Assembly (NCBI GenBank): GCA_003281005.1
Contig: QCDE01000003.1
Coordinates: 19,762-83,761 of the forward strand
From: Pelagibacteraceae bacterium AG-349-O05
GTDB lineage: Bacteria > Pseudomonadota > Alphaproteobacteria > Pelagibacterales > Pelagibacteraceae
Direction: 5' to 3'
DNA length: 64,000 bases
This document shows positions 1 to 8,824 of the stretch, piece by piece. Position numbers and translations under genes: made by a program. Position 1 is the stretch's first letter; each line of letters opens with the position of its first letter. A model generated the notes under the pieces. The model did no database searches. It saw nothing but the letters and a program-made list of their open reading frames with translations, and was not told the origin of the DNA.

Positions 1-2
1 GA

Positions 3-917
3 GTTGGTGGAATTAAACTACTTAGAAAATATAGAAAAGCACAATTAATTAATGAATATATTAAAGAAAATAAAATAAATGGAATTATTGCTGATCATTG
101 GAAAAGTTTAGAGCTTATTAAAACTTCTAAGAAAAAATACTGTTTAATTCATAGTAAAGAAATCAATCATCCCAAAAGTTCTAGTCAAAATAAAAGGGTA
201 GTTAGTATTTTAAATAATGTTGATAAAGTTATAGCAAATTCTCAGTTTACAAAAAATCTAGCAATAGAACTTGGTGTTAATGAAAATAAAGTGATTGTAA
301 TAAACCCAGGTGTGGATCCTACTGAAGAATTAAATAAAAAAACTTTAGATAAAGTTGAAAGTATACTTAAAGTTAAAAATCCAAGACTAATTACAGTTTC
401 AAGATTTGATAAACGTAAAAATCATGAAAAAATAGTAATGGCTATAAGGAATTTAAAACAAATTTATCCAGATATTGTTTACATTTGTGTTGGATATGGA
501 GAAGAAGAGAAAAATATTAAAAAATTGGTAAAAGAACTAGATCTTGAGGCACAAGTTATGTTTTTTAAAGATATTAGTAATGATTTAAAAAATGCTTTAG
601 TTTCAAAATCAAATATCTTTGTGATGCCATCCATAATACATAAAAAATCAGTTGAAGGTTTTGGTATAGCTTACGTTGAAGCTGCACAATACGGTATTCC
701 ATCAATTGGTGGTAAAGATGGTGGTGCAGCAGATGCAATTGATCACGAAAAAACGGGTTTAATATGTGATGGAAATAGTCTTGATGATATTTATTCTTCA
801 ATTACTTCAATGTTAGAAAATAAAAAGTATTTAAACCTTGGGAAAAATGCAAAAGAATTTGTTAATAAATTTCAATGGTCAAAAATAATTGAAGAATACA
901 AAAAGATACTAAATTGA
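3..917 (+). CDS. GT4-family glycosyltransferase, 5' end cut by window edge
   Basis: The reading frame is open from the first complete codon (position 3) to the stop at 915-917, so the true start lies upstream and about 304 residues are visible. The C-terminal half is a typical GT-B nucleotide-sugar domain of GT4: a NPGVD turn after the interdomain linker, then 'SRFDKRKNHE', 'VGYGEEE', 'MPSIIHKKSVEGFGIAYVEA' and 'GGAADAI'. The E-x7-E-like acidic motif around VEGFGIAYVEA marks the donor-sugar site. It probably adds a hexose to a lipid- or surface-linked oligosaccharide at the cytoplasmic membrane face; acceptor and sugar cannot be told. The stop overlaps the start of the next gene by four bases (TTGA), suggesting translational coupling. 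Confidence 0.88.
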   Translation, partial: VGGIKLLRKYRKAQLINEYIKENKINGIIADHWKSLELIKTSKKKYCLIHSKEINHPKSSSQNKRVVSILNNVDKVIANSQFTKNLAIELGVNENKVIVINPGVDPTEELNKKTLDKVESILKVKNPRLITVSRFDKRKNHEKIVMAIRNLKQIYPDIVYICVGYGEEEKNIKKLVKELDLEAQVMFFKDISNDLKNALVSKSNIFVMPSIIHKKSVEGFGIAYVEAAQYGIPSIGGKDGGAADAIDHEKTGLICDGNSLDDIYSSITSMLENKKYLNLGKNAKEFVNKFQWSKIIEEYKKILN

Positions 918-1804
918 TTTCAAATAATAAATTAGCAATTTTTTTAATTATAATCTCAGTTTTTTGTGGAACATTGATGTTAACCTTTTTAAAATTAGCA
1001 CAAGAAGAAGTTAATGTTTATGTTGCTGGATTTTTTAGATTTTTATTTGGTTTACTAATTATTTTTCCCTACATGCTAAAATCAAATTTTACAGTTTTTA
1101 AAACAAATCATCATAAAAAACATTTTTTAAGAGCGGTTTTAAACTTGCCTTCAATGTTATTATATTTCTCAGCCTTAGTAATGATGCCAATTGAAAAAGC
1201 TACAGCTATATCTTTTGTGGTTCCTTTCATAGTAACAATATTGGCAGTTTTGTTTCTGGGAGAAAAAATTTACATATATAGAAGTTTTGCACTAGTTTTA
1301 GGATTTATTGGAATGTTAATAATTTTAAGACCAGGAATAATTGAAATCTCTCTTGGAGTTTATATGGCACTGGCATCGTCTTTTATGTGGTCAATAGTAA
1401 TTATAATTACAAAAACTATCGCAAAAGATGATAGTTCGATTACGATTTTATCTTATGGATATACGTATATGACAATTTTTAGTTTCATTATTGCGTTGTT
1501 TTATTGGCAAACACCTAGTTTTCAAACTTTGATTTATTTATTTTTTGCAGGTTTGTTTGGTACATTGTTACATCTTTGCATAAATCACGCATACAAATTA
1601 GTGGACGTTAGTATGACACAACCATACTCGTTTCTAAGTTTAGTGTTTGCTTCTTTAATTGGCTATTATGTTTTTAGTGAAACACCTGATCTATTCACTT
1701 GGATTGGTGCTAGTGTTATATTTTTAGGTGTTTTAATCATGTCATATCGTGAAATGAAGCTTGATAAAGAAATTATTAGAAAACGTATAGATATTAAATC
1801 TTAA
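914..1804 (+). CDS. EamA/DMT-superfamily membrane transporter
   Basis: The 296-residue protein is almost entirely hydrophobic, with about ten predicted membrane segments in two EamA repeats of five helices. Typical features are the 'SALVMMPIEKATAISFVVPFI' type helix end near residues 90-115 and the second-repeat counterpart 'HAYKLVDVSMTQPYSFLSLVFA' near 230-250. The family exports amino acids, nucleosides or other small metabolites; the substrate is not readable. I use the TTG at 914, which overlaps the preceding stop (TTGA) and gives a family-length protein. It converges on tctA, and the two stop codons overlap by four bases. Confidence 0.85.
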   Translation: MISNNKLAIFLIIISVFCGTLMLTFLKLAQEEVNVYVAGFFRFLFGLLIIFPYMLKSNFTVFKTNHHKKHFLRAVLNLPSMLLYFSALVMMPIEKATAISFVVPFIVTILAVLFLGEKIYIYRSFALVLGFIGMLIILRPGIIEISLGVYMALASSFMWSIVIIITKTIAKDDSSITILSYGYTYMTIFSFIIALFYWQTPSFQTLIYLFFAGLFGTLLHLCINHAYKLVDVSMTQPYSFLSLVFASLIGYYVFSETPDLFTWIGASVIFLGVLIMSYREMKLDKEIIRKRIDIKS

Positions 1805-3300
1805 TTTTTCCTCTTAAAGGTTTTGTAAATATGCCAAACTACAATTAAAATTGTAGTTGCTAAGATACATGCAGTTAATGTTCTGTCCCACAAAAATTCC
1901 CATGAACCATTACTTAATAATAAAGACCTTCTAAGATTTTCCTCCATCAATCCACCTAAAACGAAAGCTAATATTAAAGGTGGCATTGGAAAATCATATA
2001 ATCTTAAAAAAGTTGCAACTACAGCAATCCCAATCATTAAATAAATATCAAAATTATTAAATGACATTACGTAAATCCCAGTAACAGAGAAAAATAAAAT
2101 AAGAGGAATTAAATAATTTTTAGGAACAGCAAGAATTCTAGCTATATAAGGAATTAGTGGTAAGTTTAATATCAGCAAAATTACCATTCCAATATACATA
2201 GACATAATTATTGACCAAAAAATCTCTGGATTTGTCATATAAAGTCTAGGACCGGGCTGAACCCCAAAACCTAGAAGAGCCCCTAGCATTACAGCTGTAG
2301 TTCCACTTCCAGGAATTCCTAAAGTAAGCATTGGCACAAAAGAACCTGAGCAAGCTGCATTATTTGCAGTTTCTGGTGCAGATAAACCATTTACACTGCC
2401 TTTACCAAATTTTTCTTTTTCCTCATCACTAACTACGTTTCGTTCCATTCCATAAGCTAAAAAAGATGCAATTGTTGCACCAGCTCCAGGTAAAACACCA
2501 ATTAAAAAACCAATTACTGATGATCTTGGAATTGTCTTATACATTTTTGTTCGTTCTTCTTTATTAATTTTAATTGAGCCTAATTCAGTTAAAGAAACTT
2601 GTTTAGCAGCACTGGTTGGATCGTTTCTTTTTAAAATAATTGTTAAAGCTTCACTCATTGCAAAAGTTGCCATCACTACAAGTACGAAGCTAATCCCGTC
2701 AGTTAAGTTCATATTATTAAATGTAAATCTTGTAATATCAGACAAACTATCTTGGCCAACAGATGCTAACATCAATCCAAGTACTACCATCATCATTGCT
2801 TTTAAAAATTGTCCTTTAGAAGAAAAAGCAGCAATCGCTGTTAAACCTAAAATCATTAAAGCAAAGTAATCTGGTGATCTAAAGGATAAACTTACTTTTG
2901 ATAAACTTGGAGCCATAAATAATAAATAAATTGCAGATAATGTTCCACCTGCAAACGAACTCCATGCTGCGATCGCTAAAGCCTTACCCGCCTTACCTTG
3001 TTGTGCCATAGGATAACCATCAAATGAAGTTGCAACTGTTCCAGGAACGCCGGGTGCATTTAATAATATAGAAGAAGTAGAACCACCAAATACTGCTCCA
3101 TAATAAACACCAGCCATCAAAATTAATCCTGTTGCAGGATCAAAACCATAAGTAATTGGTATCATTAATGCGATTGCTGTCATTGGCCCAAGACCAGGGA
3201 GCATTCCAATTATTGTTCCAAAAAAACAACCAACCATAACCATTAATATGTTCTGAAAAGTAAGTGCTGTTGTTAATCCAATTAATATTCCTTCAATCAT
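1801..3300 (-). CDS. tctA: Tripartite tricarboxylate transporter, large membrane subunit (TctA)
   Basis: This is a 499-residue, roughly 12-helix membrane protein. TctA motifs are clear: 'GMLPGLGPMTAIALMIPITYG' near residues 32-52, 'GGSTSSILLNAPGVPGT' near 72-88 and a second 'PGAGATIASFLAYGMER' near 270-286, with 'LGIPGSGTTAVMLGAL' later. TctA forms the Na+- or proton-coupled pore of TTT transporters, receiving a carboxylate from the periplasmic TctC. Family substrates include citrate, tricarballylate, aromatic acids and phthalates; nothing here decides. It is the last gene of the operon tctC-tctB-tctA, overlapping tctB by four bases. Confidence 0.95.
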   Translation of the reverse strand: MIEGILIGLTTALTFQNILMVMVGCFFGTIIGMLPGLGPMTAIALMIPITYGFDPATGLILMAGVYYGAVFGGSTSSILLNAPGVPGTVATSFDGYPMAQQGKAGKALAIAAWSSFAGGTLSAIYLLFMAPSLSKVSLSFRSPDYFALMILGLTAIAAFSSKGQFLKAMMMVVLGLMLASVGQDSLSDITRFTFNNMNLTDGISFVLVVMATFAMSEALTIILKRNDPTSAAKQVSLTELGSIKINKEERTKMYKTIPRSSVIGFLIGVLPGAGATIASFLAYGMERNVVSDEEKEKFGKGSVNGLSAPETANNAACSGSFVPMLTLGIPGSGTTAVMLGALLGFGVQPGPRLYMTNPEIFWSIIMSMYIGMVILLILNLPLIPYIARILAVPKNYLIPLILFFSVTGIYVMSFNNFDIYLMIGIAVVATFLRLYDFPMPPLILAFVLGGLMEENLRRSLLLSNGSWEFLWDRTLTACILATTILIVVWHIYKTFKRKN

Positions 3301-3767
3301 CCCATAACTCCTATTGATTGTAAGAATGGATCCCTTAAATATATATCAAGAATACCGTGTAGGAGATACATAAAGGCTGCAACAAATGGAAAGGATAATA
3401 AAAACATTAAAATCCATCTTCGTTCTCCTAAAAAGTAATATGACGTAAATAAAAATAAAGATGTAGTTAAAAAATATCCAACTTTTAAAATTGTAGCTCC
3501 ATAAATAATAGCAATAAGTATAAGTATTCCTGTTTTCTTATATTCTAAATTTTTATGATCAACTTTTATAGTATTTGGATCTGGTAAAATAAGTTTTAAT
3601 CCAGAAAAAAATAATCCTGCATAACCTAAATAAATTGGAAATGTTCGTGCATTAAATGGTGCATTTTCATCAAATGCAAATACTTGAATTTGGTAAGCAG
3701 TATATAAATAAAATGCTGAAAAAATAAAAAAGAGCAGTGATATAATTTTTGTAGTATTTATATTCAC
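3297..3767 (-). CDS. tctB: Tripartite tricarboxylate transporter, small membrane subunit (TctB)
   Basis: This 156-residue protein has four predicted membrane helices, the size and topology of TctB, and sits between tctC and tctA as in other TTT operons. The start codon is GTG at 3767 and it overlaps tctA by four bases. TctB sequences are poorly conserved, so the call leans on position, length and hydropathy. It probably stabilises the TctA pore complex. The gap to tctC is only 27 bases and contains an inverted repeat. Confidence 0.88.
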   Translation of the reverse strand: MNINTTKIISLLFFIFSAFYLYTAYQIQVFAFDENAPFNARTFPIYLGYAGLFFSGLKLILPDPNTIKVDHKNLEYKKTGILILIAIIYGATILKVGYFLTTSLFLFTSYYFLGERRWILMFLLSFPFVAAFMYLLHGILDIYLRDPFLQSIGVMG

Positions 3768-3781
3768 TGCTCTAATTTCAA

Positions 3782-3798
3782 ATAATCCTATGGATTAT
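3782..3798 (-). promoter_or_regulatory. Short inverted repeat between tctC and tctB
   Basis: ATAATCC (3782-3788) and GGATTAT (3792-3798) form a 7-bp stem with a 3-base loop. It overlaps the tctC stop codon and lies 14 bases before the tctB start. No U-tract follows, so it is more likely an mRNA-end stabiliser or translational element than a terminator. It is the weakest of the six hairpins that follow binding-protein genes in this window. Confidence 0.4.
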
Positions 3799-4775
3799 AT
3801 AACTCCTAATTTTTTCATAAGAGCTGTCATTTCTTGAGTTTGTTTTTCTAAGAAAGAAACAAACTTGCCTTCTGGATTATAAATATTAACCCAAGCATTT
3901 CTTGCTCTGACAGTTTCCCATTCAGGAGTTTTTTGTACATCGCCAAGCATTTTTGCAATAGCTGATCTATCAGCATTGCTCATACCTGGAGGGCCAAAGA
4001 AACCTCTCCAGTTAACGAATTGTACATCATATCCTTGTTCTTTAAGAGTTGGTGCATCTGGTGCATCAGAAACTCTTGAAGGCGCAGTGATACCAATAAT
4101 TCTTACTTGGTCTCTCGCACCCATCAATTCACCTAAACCAGTTGATATGATTTGAGTTTCTCCAGATAAAAGTCCAGCTAAAGCTTTTCCACCAGCATCA
4201 TAAGGAATGTATTGAACAGCATTCGGATCTGCACCTGCAGCTTGGAAAGCTAAAGCACCAATTAAATGGTCCATACTTCCTCTCACTGATCCACCAGCCA
4301 TTTTAACTGAATTTGGATCTTTTTTGTAAGCATCAACTACATCTTTAAAATTTTTAAAAGATGAACTTTTTGCAACTGCGATAGCACCGTAGTCACCAAT
4401 TACACCAGCTATTGGCACAACATCTTTATAAGATAAAGTTCCACTTCCTTTTACATAACCTTTGTGTCTAGTAATTGATCTTAATACTAATGGTGTTGAT
4501 TGAACTAAAACTGTATTAGCAGGTTTAGTATTGATCATGTAAGCTAAAGCTTTACCACCACCACCACCTGACATATTTTCAAATGATGCACTACTTAACA
4601 TACCAGCTTTTGTTAAAGCTTCTCCAGTACCTCTAGCGGTTCCATCCCAACCACCACCAGCACCACCACCAATTACAAAGTGCAATTTGTCAATTGCAAC
4701 TGAGCTTGTAGTTGTTGCTGAGAATAATAGGATTGCTGAGAATAATACTGAAACTATTTTTTTTAAGTTTTTCAT
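3795..4775 (-). CDS. tctC: Tripartite tricarboxylate transporter periplasmic binding protein (TctC/Bug family)
   Basis: The 326-residue protein has a signal peptide (basic MKNLKK, hydrophobic core, end near residue 28) and the Bug/TctC pattern: a glycine-rich strand-loop 'VIGGGAGGGWDGTARG' just after the signal, 'YIPYDAGGKALAGLLSG' near 195-210 and 'FVNWRGFFGPPGM' near 250. It captures a carboxylate in the periplasm and delivers it to TctAB. First gene of the minus-strand operon; 222 bases separate it from the divergent AbrB gene. An AGAGAGGG-type ribosome site lies before its ATG. Confidence 0.93.
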   Translation of the reverse strand: MKNLKKIVSVLFSAILLFSATTTSSVAIDKLHFVIGGGAGGGWDGTARGTGEALTKAGMLSSASFENMSGGGGGKALAYMINTKPANTVLVQSTPLVLRSITRHKGYVKGSGTLSYKDVVPIAGVIGDYGAIAVAKSSSFKNFKDVVDAYKKDPNSVKMAGGSVRGSMDHLIGALAFQAAGADPNAVQYIPYDAGGKALAGLLSGETQIISTGLGELMGARDQVRIIGITAPSRVSDAPDAPTLKEQGYDVQFVNWRGFFGPPGMSNADRSAIAKMLGDVQKTPEWETVRARNAWVNIYNPEGKFVSFLEKQTQEMTALMKKLGVI

Positions 4776-4876
4776 TATTTATCCCTCTCTAATTTAAAAA
4801 AGTTAGTTAATTATAGTCTTAATGTTTATTCAACCTGTAATTAAGTAACACAACTTTTAATTGAAACTGCTTTAAC

Positions 4877-4915
4877 AAAAAAAACATCAATCAAATATGA
4901 TGTTTTATTTTTTTT
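4877..4915. terminator. Symmetric terminator-like hairpin in a divergent intergenic region
   Basis: AAAACATCA (4881-4889) and TGATGTTTT (4898-4906) make a perfect 9-bp stem with an 8-base loop. Eight T's follow on the + strand (4908-4915) and an A-run precedes it, so it looks like an intrinsic terminator in either direction. Genes on both sides point away from it, so it terminates no annotated gene. It could end a small RNA, attenuate one of the leaders or insulate the two promoters. Confidence 0.6.
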
Positions 4916-4997
4916 ACAGATTAAAGTTTCACTTAATTCACTAATTTTAATTTCTTTTTTCTTATCTTTTAAAAAGTTGATGATAGAAGCTTAGTGA

Positions 4998-6074
4998 ATG
5001 ATTAAACATCAAATCAAATCTTATCTTGAAAATGCTAAACAAGTATTTTCAATTAAATTTATTTCTGTTCTGATAATTTCTTTTCCTAGCGCAATTATTG
5101 CTGACTATTTTAATATTCCTCTTGCTTGGTTTTTGGGTCCAATGATTATCACATCACTTGCTGCTTTATCAGGTCTTAAAATTACTATGCCAAAAATTGT
5201 ATTAAGTTTTATCTTGGTAATTTTGGGTTTGCATATTGGAAATTACATAGATCAAAATCTATTTAATCAAATGCTTGATTGGATTTGGACTTCATTAATT
5301 ATGTTAATCTACATAATAATTTGTATTTTAGTTGTAGCTAAATACCTCCAAAAATTTGCAAGTTATGGAGAAAAAGCTTCAATATTTTCAGCAGCACCTG
5401 GTGCACTGGGTCCTTTAATGATTTTAGCAGAAAATGAAAAAACAGATTTATCTCAAGTTGCAACTTCTCACTTAATTAGATTAATAATCATAATAACTGT
5501 CATTCCATTTATTATAGTTAATAATACTGACAACAGTGTTTTGTTAAATGATGACTTCAATTATTTAGATCAAAATCATTTCAATTTAATTTTACTTATT
5601 TTTGCTTCTTTGTTTTTTATATTTGTTTTTGATAAAATTAGAATACCTGCAGCTTTACTATCTGGAACATTATTTGCGAGTGGTTTGTTACAAATTACAG
5701 ATATAGCCTCATATAAATTACCAGATGGAACAGTAAATTTTTGTTTGCTAATTCTTGGCTCTTCAGTTGGTTGTAGATTTGCTGAAAAAACTGTTAAAGA
5801 GATAGCTAATAATTCTCTTCATAGTATTGTGGCTACTACTATTTTGGTAGTATTAGGTTTGTTTGCAGCCTATGTTGCAACATTCTTTGTAGAGACAAAT
5901 ATTTTAACTTTAATATTATCTTTTAGTCCTGGTGGAATTTATGAGGTGGCAGTTATAGCAATTGCTTTTGATCTAGACCCAGATTTTGTTGCTTTTCACC
6001 ATATAATAAGATTACTTTTTATACTTTTCACAGTTCCTGTATTTTTAAGAGTATTAGAAAAAATTAAGAAATAA
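4998..6074 (+). CDS. AbrB-family membrane protein (AbrB duplication)
   Basis: The 358-residue protein has about ten membrane helices in two similar halves, the hallmark of the membrane AbrB family (once mislabelled ammonia monooxygenase). Conserved pieces are 'IPLAWFLGPMIITSL' near residues 38-52, 'FSAAPGALGPLMILAE' near 130-145 and the second-half equivalent 'LSFSPGGIYEVAVIAIAFDLDPDFVAFHH' near 305-333. The function of the family is unclear; some members affect gene expression or solute export. It is divergent from tctCBA, and its 3' end overlaps the convergent GT9 gene by 11 bases. Confidence 0.82.
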   Translation: MIKHQIKSYLENAKQVFSIKFISVLIISFPSAIIADYFNIPLAWFLGPMIITSLAALSGLKITMPKIVLSFILVILGLHIGNYIDQNLFNQMLDWIWTSLIMLIYIIICILVVAKYLQKFASYGEKASIFSAAPGALGPLMILAENEKTDLSQVATSHLIRLIIIITVIPFIIVNNTDNSVLLNDDFNYLDQNHFNLILLIFASLFFIFVFDKIRIPAALLSGTLFASGLLQITDIASYKLPDGTVNFCLLILGSSVGCRFAEKTVKEIANNSLHSIVATTILVVLGLFAAYVATFFVETNILTLILSFSPGGIYEVAVIAIAFDLDPDFVAFHHIIRLLFILFTVPVFLRVLEKIKK

Positions 6075-7005
6075 TTTCAGAAAGTCTTTCAAAAACTTTT
6101 TCTGCTGAGAGTTTAGATAGTTCAGGAGCTTGTATTGCTTTAAAATTTTCCCTTTCGATACTTACTTTAAAAGGAGTTGTATGAGATCCAAATAAAGCAA
6201 TTCCTTTTGAACCTAAATGAGCTGTCATATGTGCTGGTCCAGTATCATTTGCAACAACAAATGAACTATCTTTAATTAATGTTGCTAACTGAGAAATATC
6301 TAAAGCTTTACCATTATCTAAAACACAAAGTGCATTAATATTTGATGCTTCTTTAATTTCACTTGGTCCAGGTGCAATTATTACTTTAAATTTGTTATCT
6401 GACTTTTTATTAATCATAGTAATTAGATCGTTATAGTAAGGCCATTTCTTTGAAGTTAAATGAGGTGAGCAAAATGGAAAAAGGAGAATATATTTATTTA
6501 ATTGATGGTGATTTTTTATTTGAGATATGTCTGTTGTGCTCCATGAAAAATCAGGTTTCAATGTATGATTTGTATTTATGCCTGAATTTTTTAATTGATA
6601 ATCAAATCTAGATAGAACAGAGTCTTTATCAAAATCTTCTTTTGTTGTTCCTTCAGGTAATGTTGTATCAGTAGATGACCAAGTATCTTTTGTTGCTTTT
6701 GGAAATAAAATTTTTTTATAAAAGGCTGTTCTACTTGAATTCTGTAGATCATAAACTTTAGAAAAATTATATTTTTTTATATTTTTCATTAATGAATATA
6801 AATAAATTAAGTTCAGTCTTGATAATCGCTTATCTAAAATAACATCAGAAATATGTGGATTTTTTTTAAATAAATCAAAATATGGTTTAGTTGTTAGCAA
6901 ATAAATTTCATCTCCTTTATGATTCTCAGAAATATCTTGAATTGCGCCACAAGCTTGAGCTATATCACCCAAAGATCCATGTTTAATGATTAAAATATTA
7001 GACAT
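6064..7005 (-). CDS. GT9-family (heptosyltransferase-like) glycosyltransferase
   Basis: The 313-residue protein fits GT9. It begins with the strand 'NILIIKHGSLGDIAQACGAI' in which GSLGD is the family's G-(S/A)-(I/L)-G-D loop, and carries 'NDTGPAHMTAHLGSKGIALFG' near residues 255-275, the ADP-heptose binding signature. Such enzymes add heptose or a related sugar to LPS core at the inner membrane. It stands alone on the minus strand, back to back with the DUF6165 gene 32 bases away; GT9 and DUF6165 genes often sit together in LPS regions. The exact donor is not proven. Confidence 0.86.
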   Translation of the reverse strand: MSNILIIKHGSLGDIAQACGAIQDISENHKGDEIYLLTTKPYFDLFKKNPHISDVILDKRLSRLNLIYLYSLMKNIKKYNFSKVYDLQNSSRTAFYKKILFPKATKDTWSSTDTTLPEGTTKEDFDKDSVLSRFDYQLKNSGINTNHTLKPDFSWSTTDISQIKNHHQLNKYILLFPFCSPHLTSKKWPYYNDLITMINKKSDNKFKVIIAPGPSEIKEASNINALCVLDNGKALDISQLATLIKDSSFVVANDTGPAHMTAHLGSKGIALFGSHTTPFKVSIERENFKAIQAPELSKLSAEKVFERLSEIIS

Positions 7006-7037
7006 ATTTTTAACAATTTAACATAGTATAAAATTTA

Positions 7038-7427
7038 ATGAATAAAATTATAGTAGAAGTATCGGTTGGTGAGCTTTTAGACAAAATTTCAATCTTAGAA
7101 ATTAAAAAAGAAAAAATTAAAGACCCTGAAAAACTAAAATTCATATCGAATGAACATTCGATTCTTAAAGATCAATTAGAAAAAAATGTTAAATCTGACG
7201 ATAAACTAAATAAATTTTTCCAAGATTTAAAAGAAATTAATTCTAAACTTTGGGTTATAGAAGATGACAAAAGGGATTGTGAAAAAAATAAGGACTTTGG
7301 TGAAAAATTTATAAAGCTATCTAGAGATGTTCATTTTTTAAATGATGACCGTGCAAAAATTAAACTGGAAATAAATAATCACACTGGATCAACTATCAAA
7401 GAGATAAAAGAGTACACTAGTTATTAA
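7038..7427 (+). CDS. DUF6165 family protein
   Basis: The 129-residue soluble, charged, probably mostly helical protein has 'VEVSVGELLDKISILEIK' at its start and 'LNDDRAKIKLEIN' near the end, the two conserved blocks I associate with DUF6165. No enzymatic residues or function are known to me. It is divergent from the GT9 gene and ends one base before the convergent LysE gene. A role linked to LPS assembly would be inference from neighbourhood only. Confidence 0.75.
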   Translation: MNKIIVEVSVGELLDKISILEIKKEKIKDPEKLKFISNEHSILKDQLEKNVKSDDKLNKFFQDLKEINSKLWVIEDDKRDCEKNKDFGEKFIKLSRDVHFLNDDRAKIKLEINNHTGSTIKEIKEYTSY

Positions 7428-7428
7428 A

Positions 7429-8022
7429 TTAATCAGCAAACAACCAAACTCCTACTAAAACTAATATTACACTGCCTATTAAATTTAAAATTTTTAGGTA
7501 TTTGTGTGCAATTAGATTTCTAAATTTTCCAAAAATTAAAGCATAACAGCTATCAAAAATCGTAGCCACAAGAATAAATAATAAACCAAAATATATTATT
7601 TGAAAACTTATTGAATACTCCAAACTTATAAATTGAGGAAGAAATGATCCAAGAAATAAAAAAATTTTAGGATTAGTTAGTATTACTGTCAATCCTTGTA
7701 AAATAAATCTTTTATTATATTTGTCAGATTGATTATTATTTAAATTTATTTTGGAATTAAATGTAATTATTCCAAGAATTATTAAATAAATTGCACCAAG
7801 TATTTTTACAATTTTTATTATTTGATCTACAAATGGAGAGATAAATTCAAATCCAAGAGCTAAAAAAAAAATTAAGATTAGAACACCGATCTGTGTTCCC
7901 AAAACATTTAATAGACCTGCTTTTACACCAAACTTTAGAGAATTTGCAATTATTAAACTTACAGTTGGTCCTGGAACAATAACCACTAAGAAACTTGCGA
8001 CAATAAAATATAATAATTCCAT
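7429..8022 (-). CDS. LysE/RhtB-family amino acid exporter
   Basis: This 197-residue protein has about six hydrophobic segments. Its start 'LLYFIVASFLVVIVPGPTVSLI' contains the VPGP motif of LysE/RhtB translocators, and 'NPKIFLFLGSFLPQF' near residue 117 is the second family motif. Members export amino acids or derivatives out of the cytoplasm. It is the last gene of an apparent operon with an amino acid importer and a PhyH dioxygenase (11-base gap to the latter), so it may dispose of excess substrate or a product of that pathway. Confidence 0.88.
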   Translation of the reverse strand: MELLYFIVASFLVVIVPGPTVSLIIANSLKFGVKAGLLNVLGTQIGVLILIFFLALGFEFISPFVDQIIKIVKILGAIYLIILGIITFNSKINLNNNQSDKYNKRFILQGLTVILTNPKIFLFLGSFLPQFISLEYSISFQIIYFGLLFILVATIFDSCYALIFGKFRNLIAHKYLKILNLIGSVILVLVGVWLFAD

Positions 8023-8033
8023 AATAAGGAAAA

Positions 8034-8822
8034 CTAATTATTAAATATTTTTGGAAACCAATCTTCTCTCATCAAGTCTCCAGTCTTTAAATTAATACCA
8101 TCAAATGGTGGTGAAGTAGGTCCTCCTCTGTCAATGTATTTAACATCATCCCCTATAAATCGCATTGAAAATGCCCTACGAGCTTTAGAAGTGTTGTTTC
8201 CTGTTGAGCCATGTACAGTTTTAAAATTAAATAAAACAGCATCACCTAAACTTAGTTCTGGGGTAAAAATATTTTTTTTAAATTCTTCTTCCGAAGGTAA
8301 ATCCATAAAAGAACTATCATCATCATACCAAGATTTGTTATTTGACCATTTTGTAGGTTTAATTAATTTTGACCATTTGTGAGAGCCTAAAATTAATTTA
8401 AGATTATTTTTCTGATCAATTTCATCTAATGGAATCCAAAAACTTCCTGTATCGTTACCATCAACGCAGTAATATGGCATATCTTGATGCCATGGGGTTT
8501 CCTTCTGAGTGCCTGGATCCTTTATAAAAATGTGTTCATGAAAAATTTGGATAGATTTAGAATTAGTTGCTTCAGCAACTATTTGAGCTCCAGGAGAATT
8601 GAATAAACAGTTCTTAAATTCCTCTATCCTCTTCCAGTTACAGTAATCCTCAAAAAATCTTCCATTATTATCAGTTACATTTTCTCTTCCATGCTTGCTT
8701 GGATTATCTAAAACTTTTTGAAATCCTTTTCTAAGTGGCTCAATCCAATCTTTAAATACATCCTTAATTACAATCACACCATCATCTTGATACTCTTTAA
8801 TTTGTCTATCAGATAAAAACAT
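8034..8822 (-). CDS. Phytanoyl-CoA dioxygenase (PhyH) family Fe(II)/2-oxoglutarate oxygenase
   Basis: The 262-residue protein carries the facial triad of the PhyH family: His112-x-Asp114 ('PWHQDMPYY') and His204 ('KTVHGSTGN'), followed by arginines at 215-216 suitable for 2-oxoglutarate binding ('ARRAFSMRF'). The N-terminal 'QDDGVIVIKDVF' is also typical. It probably hydroxylates a small molecule in the cytoplasm using O2 and 2-oxoglutarate; relatives act on ectoine, amino acids, phosphonates and acyl-CoAs. It lies two bases from the permease gene upstream, so the imported solute is the natural substrate guess. Substrate unknown. Confidence 0.87.
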   Translation of the reverse strand: MFLSDRQIKEYQDDGVIVIKDVFKDWIEPLRKGFQKVLDNPSKHGRENVTDNNGRFFEDYCNWKRIEEFKNCLFNSPGAQIVAEATNSKSIQIFHEHIFIKDPGTQKETPWHQDMPYYCVDGNDTGSFWIPLDEIDQKNNLKLILGSHKWSKLIKPTKWSNNKSWYDDDSSFMDLPSEEEFKKNIFTPELSLGDAVLFNFKTVHGSTGNNTSKARRAFSMRFIGDDVKYIDRGGPTSPPFDGINLKTGDLMREDWFPKIFNN

Positions 8823-8824
8823 TT

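Noticed and set aside
574..801. Minus-strand open frame of about 75 codons inside the glycosyltransferase gene
   Set aside because: It lies fully within a motif-rich + strand gene, encodes low-complexity His/Leu/Tyr-rich sequence and has no ribosome site; it is a shadow of the AT-rich coding strand.
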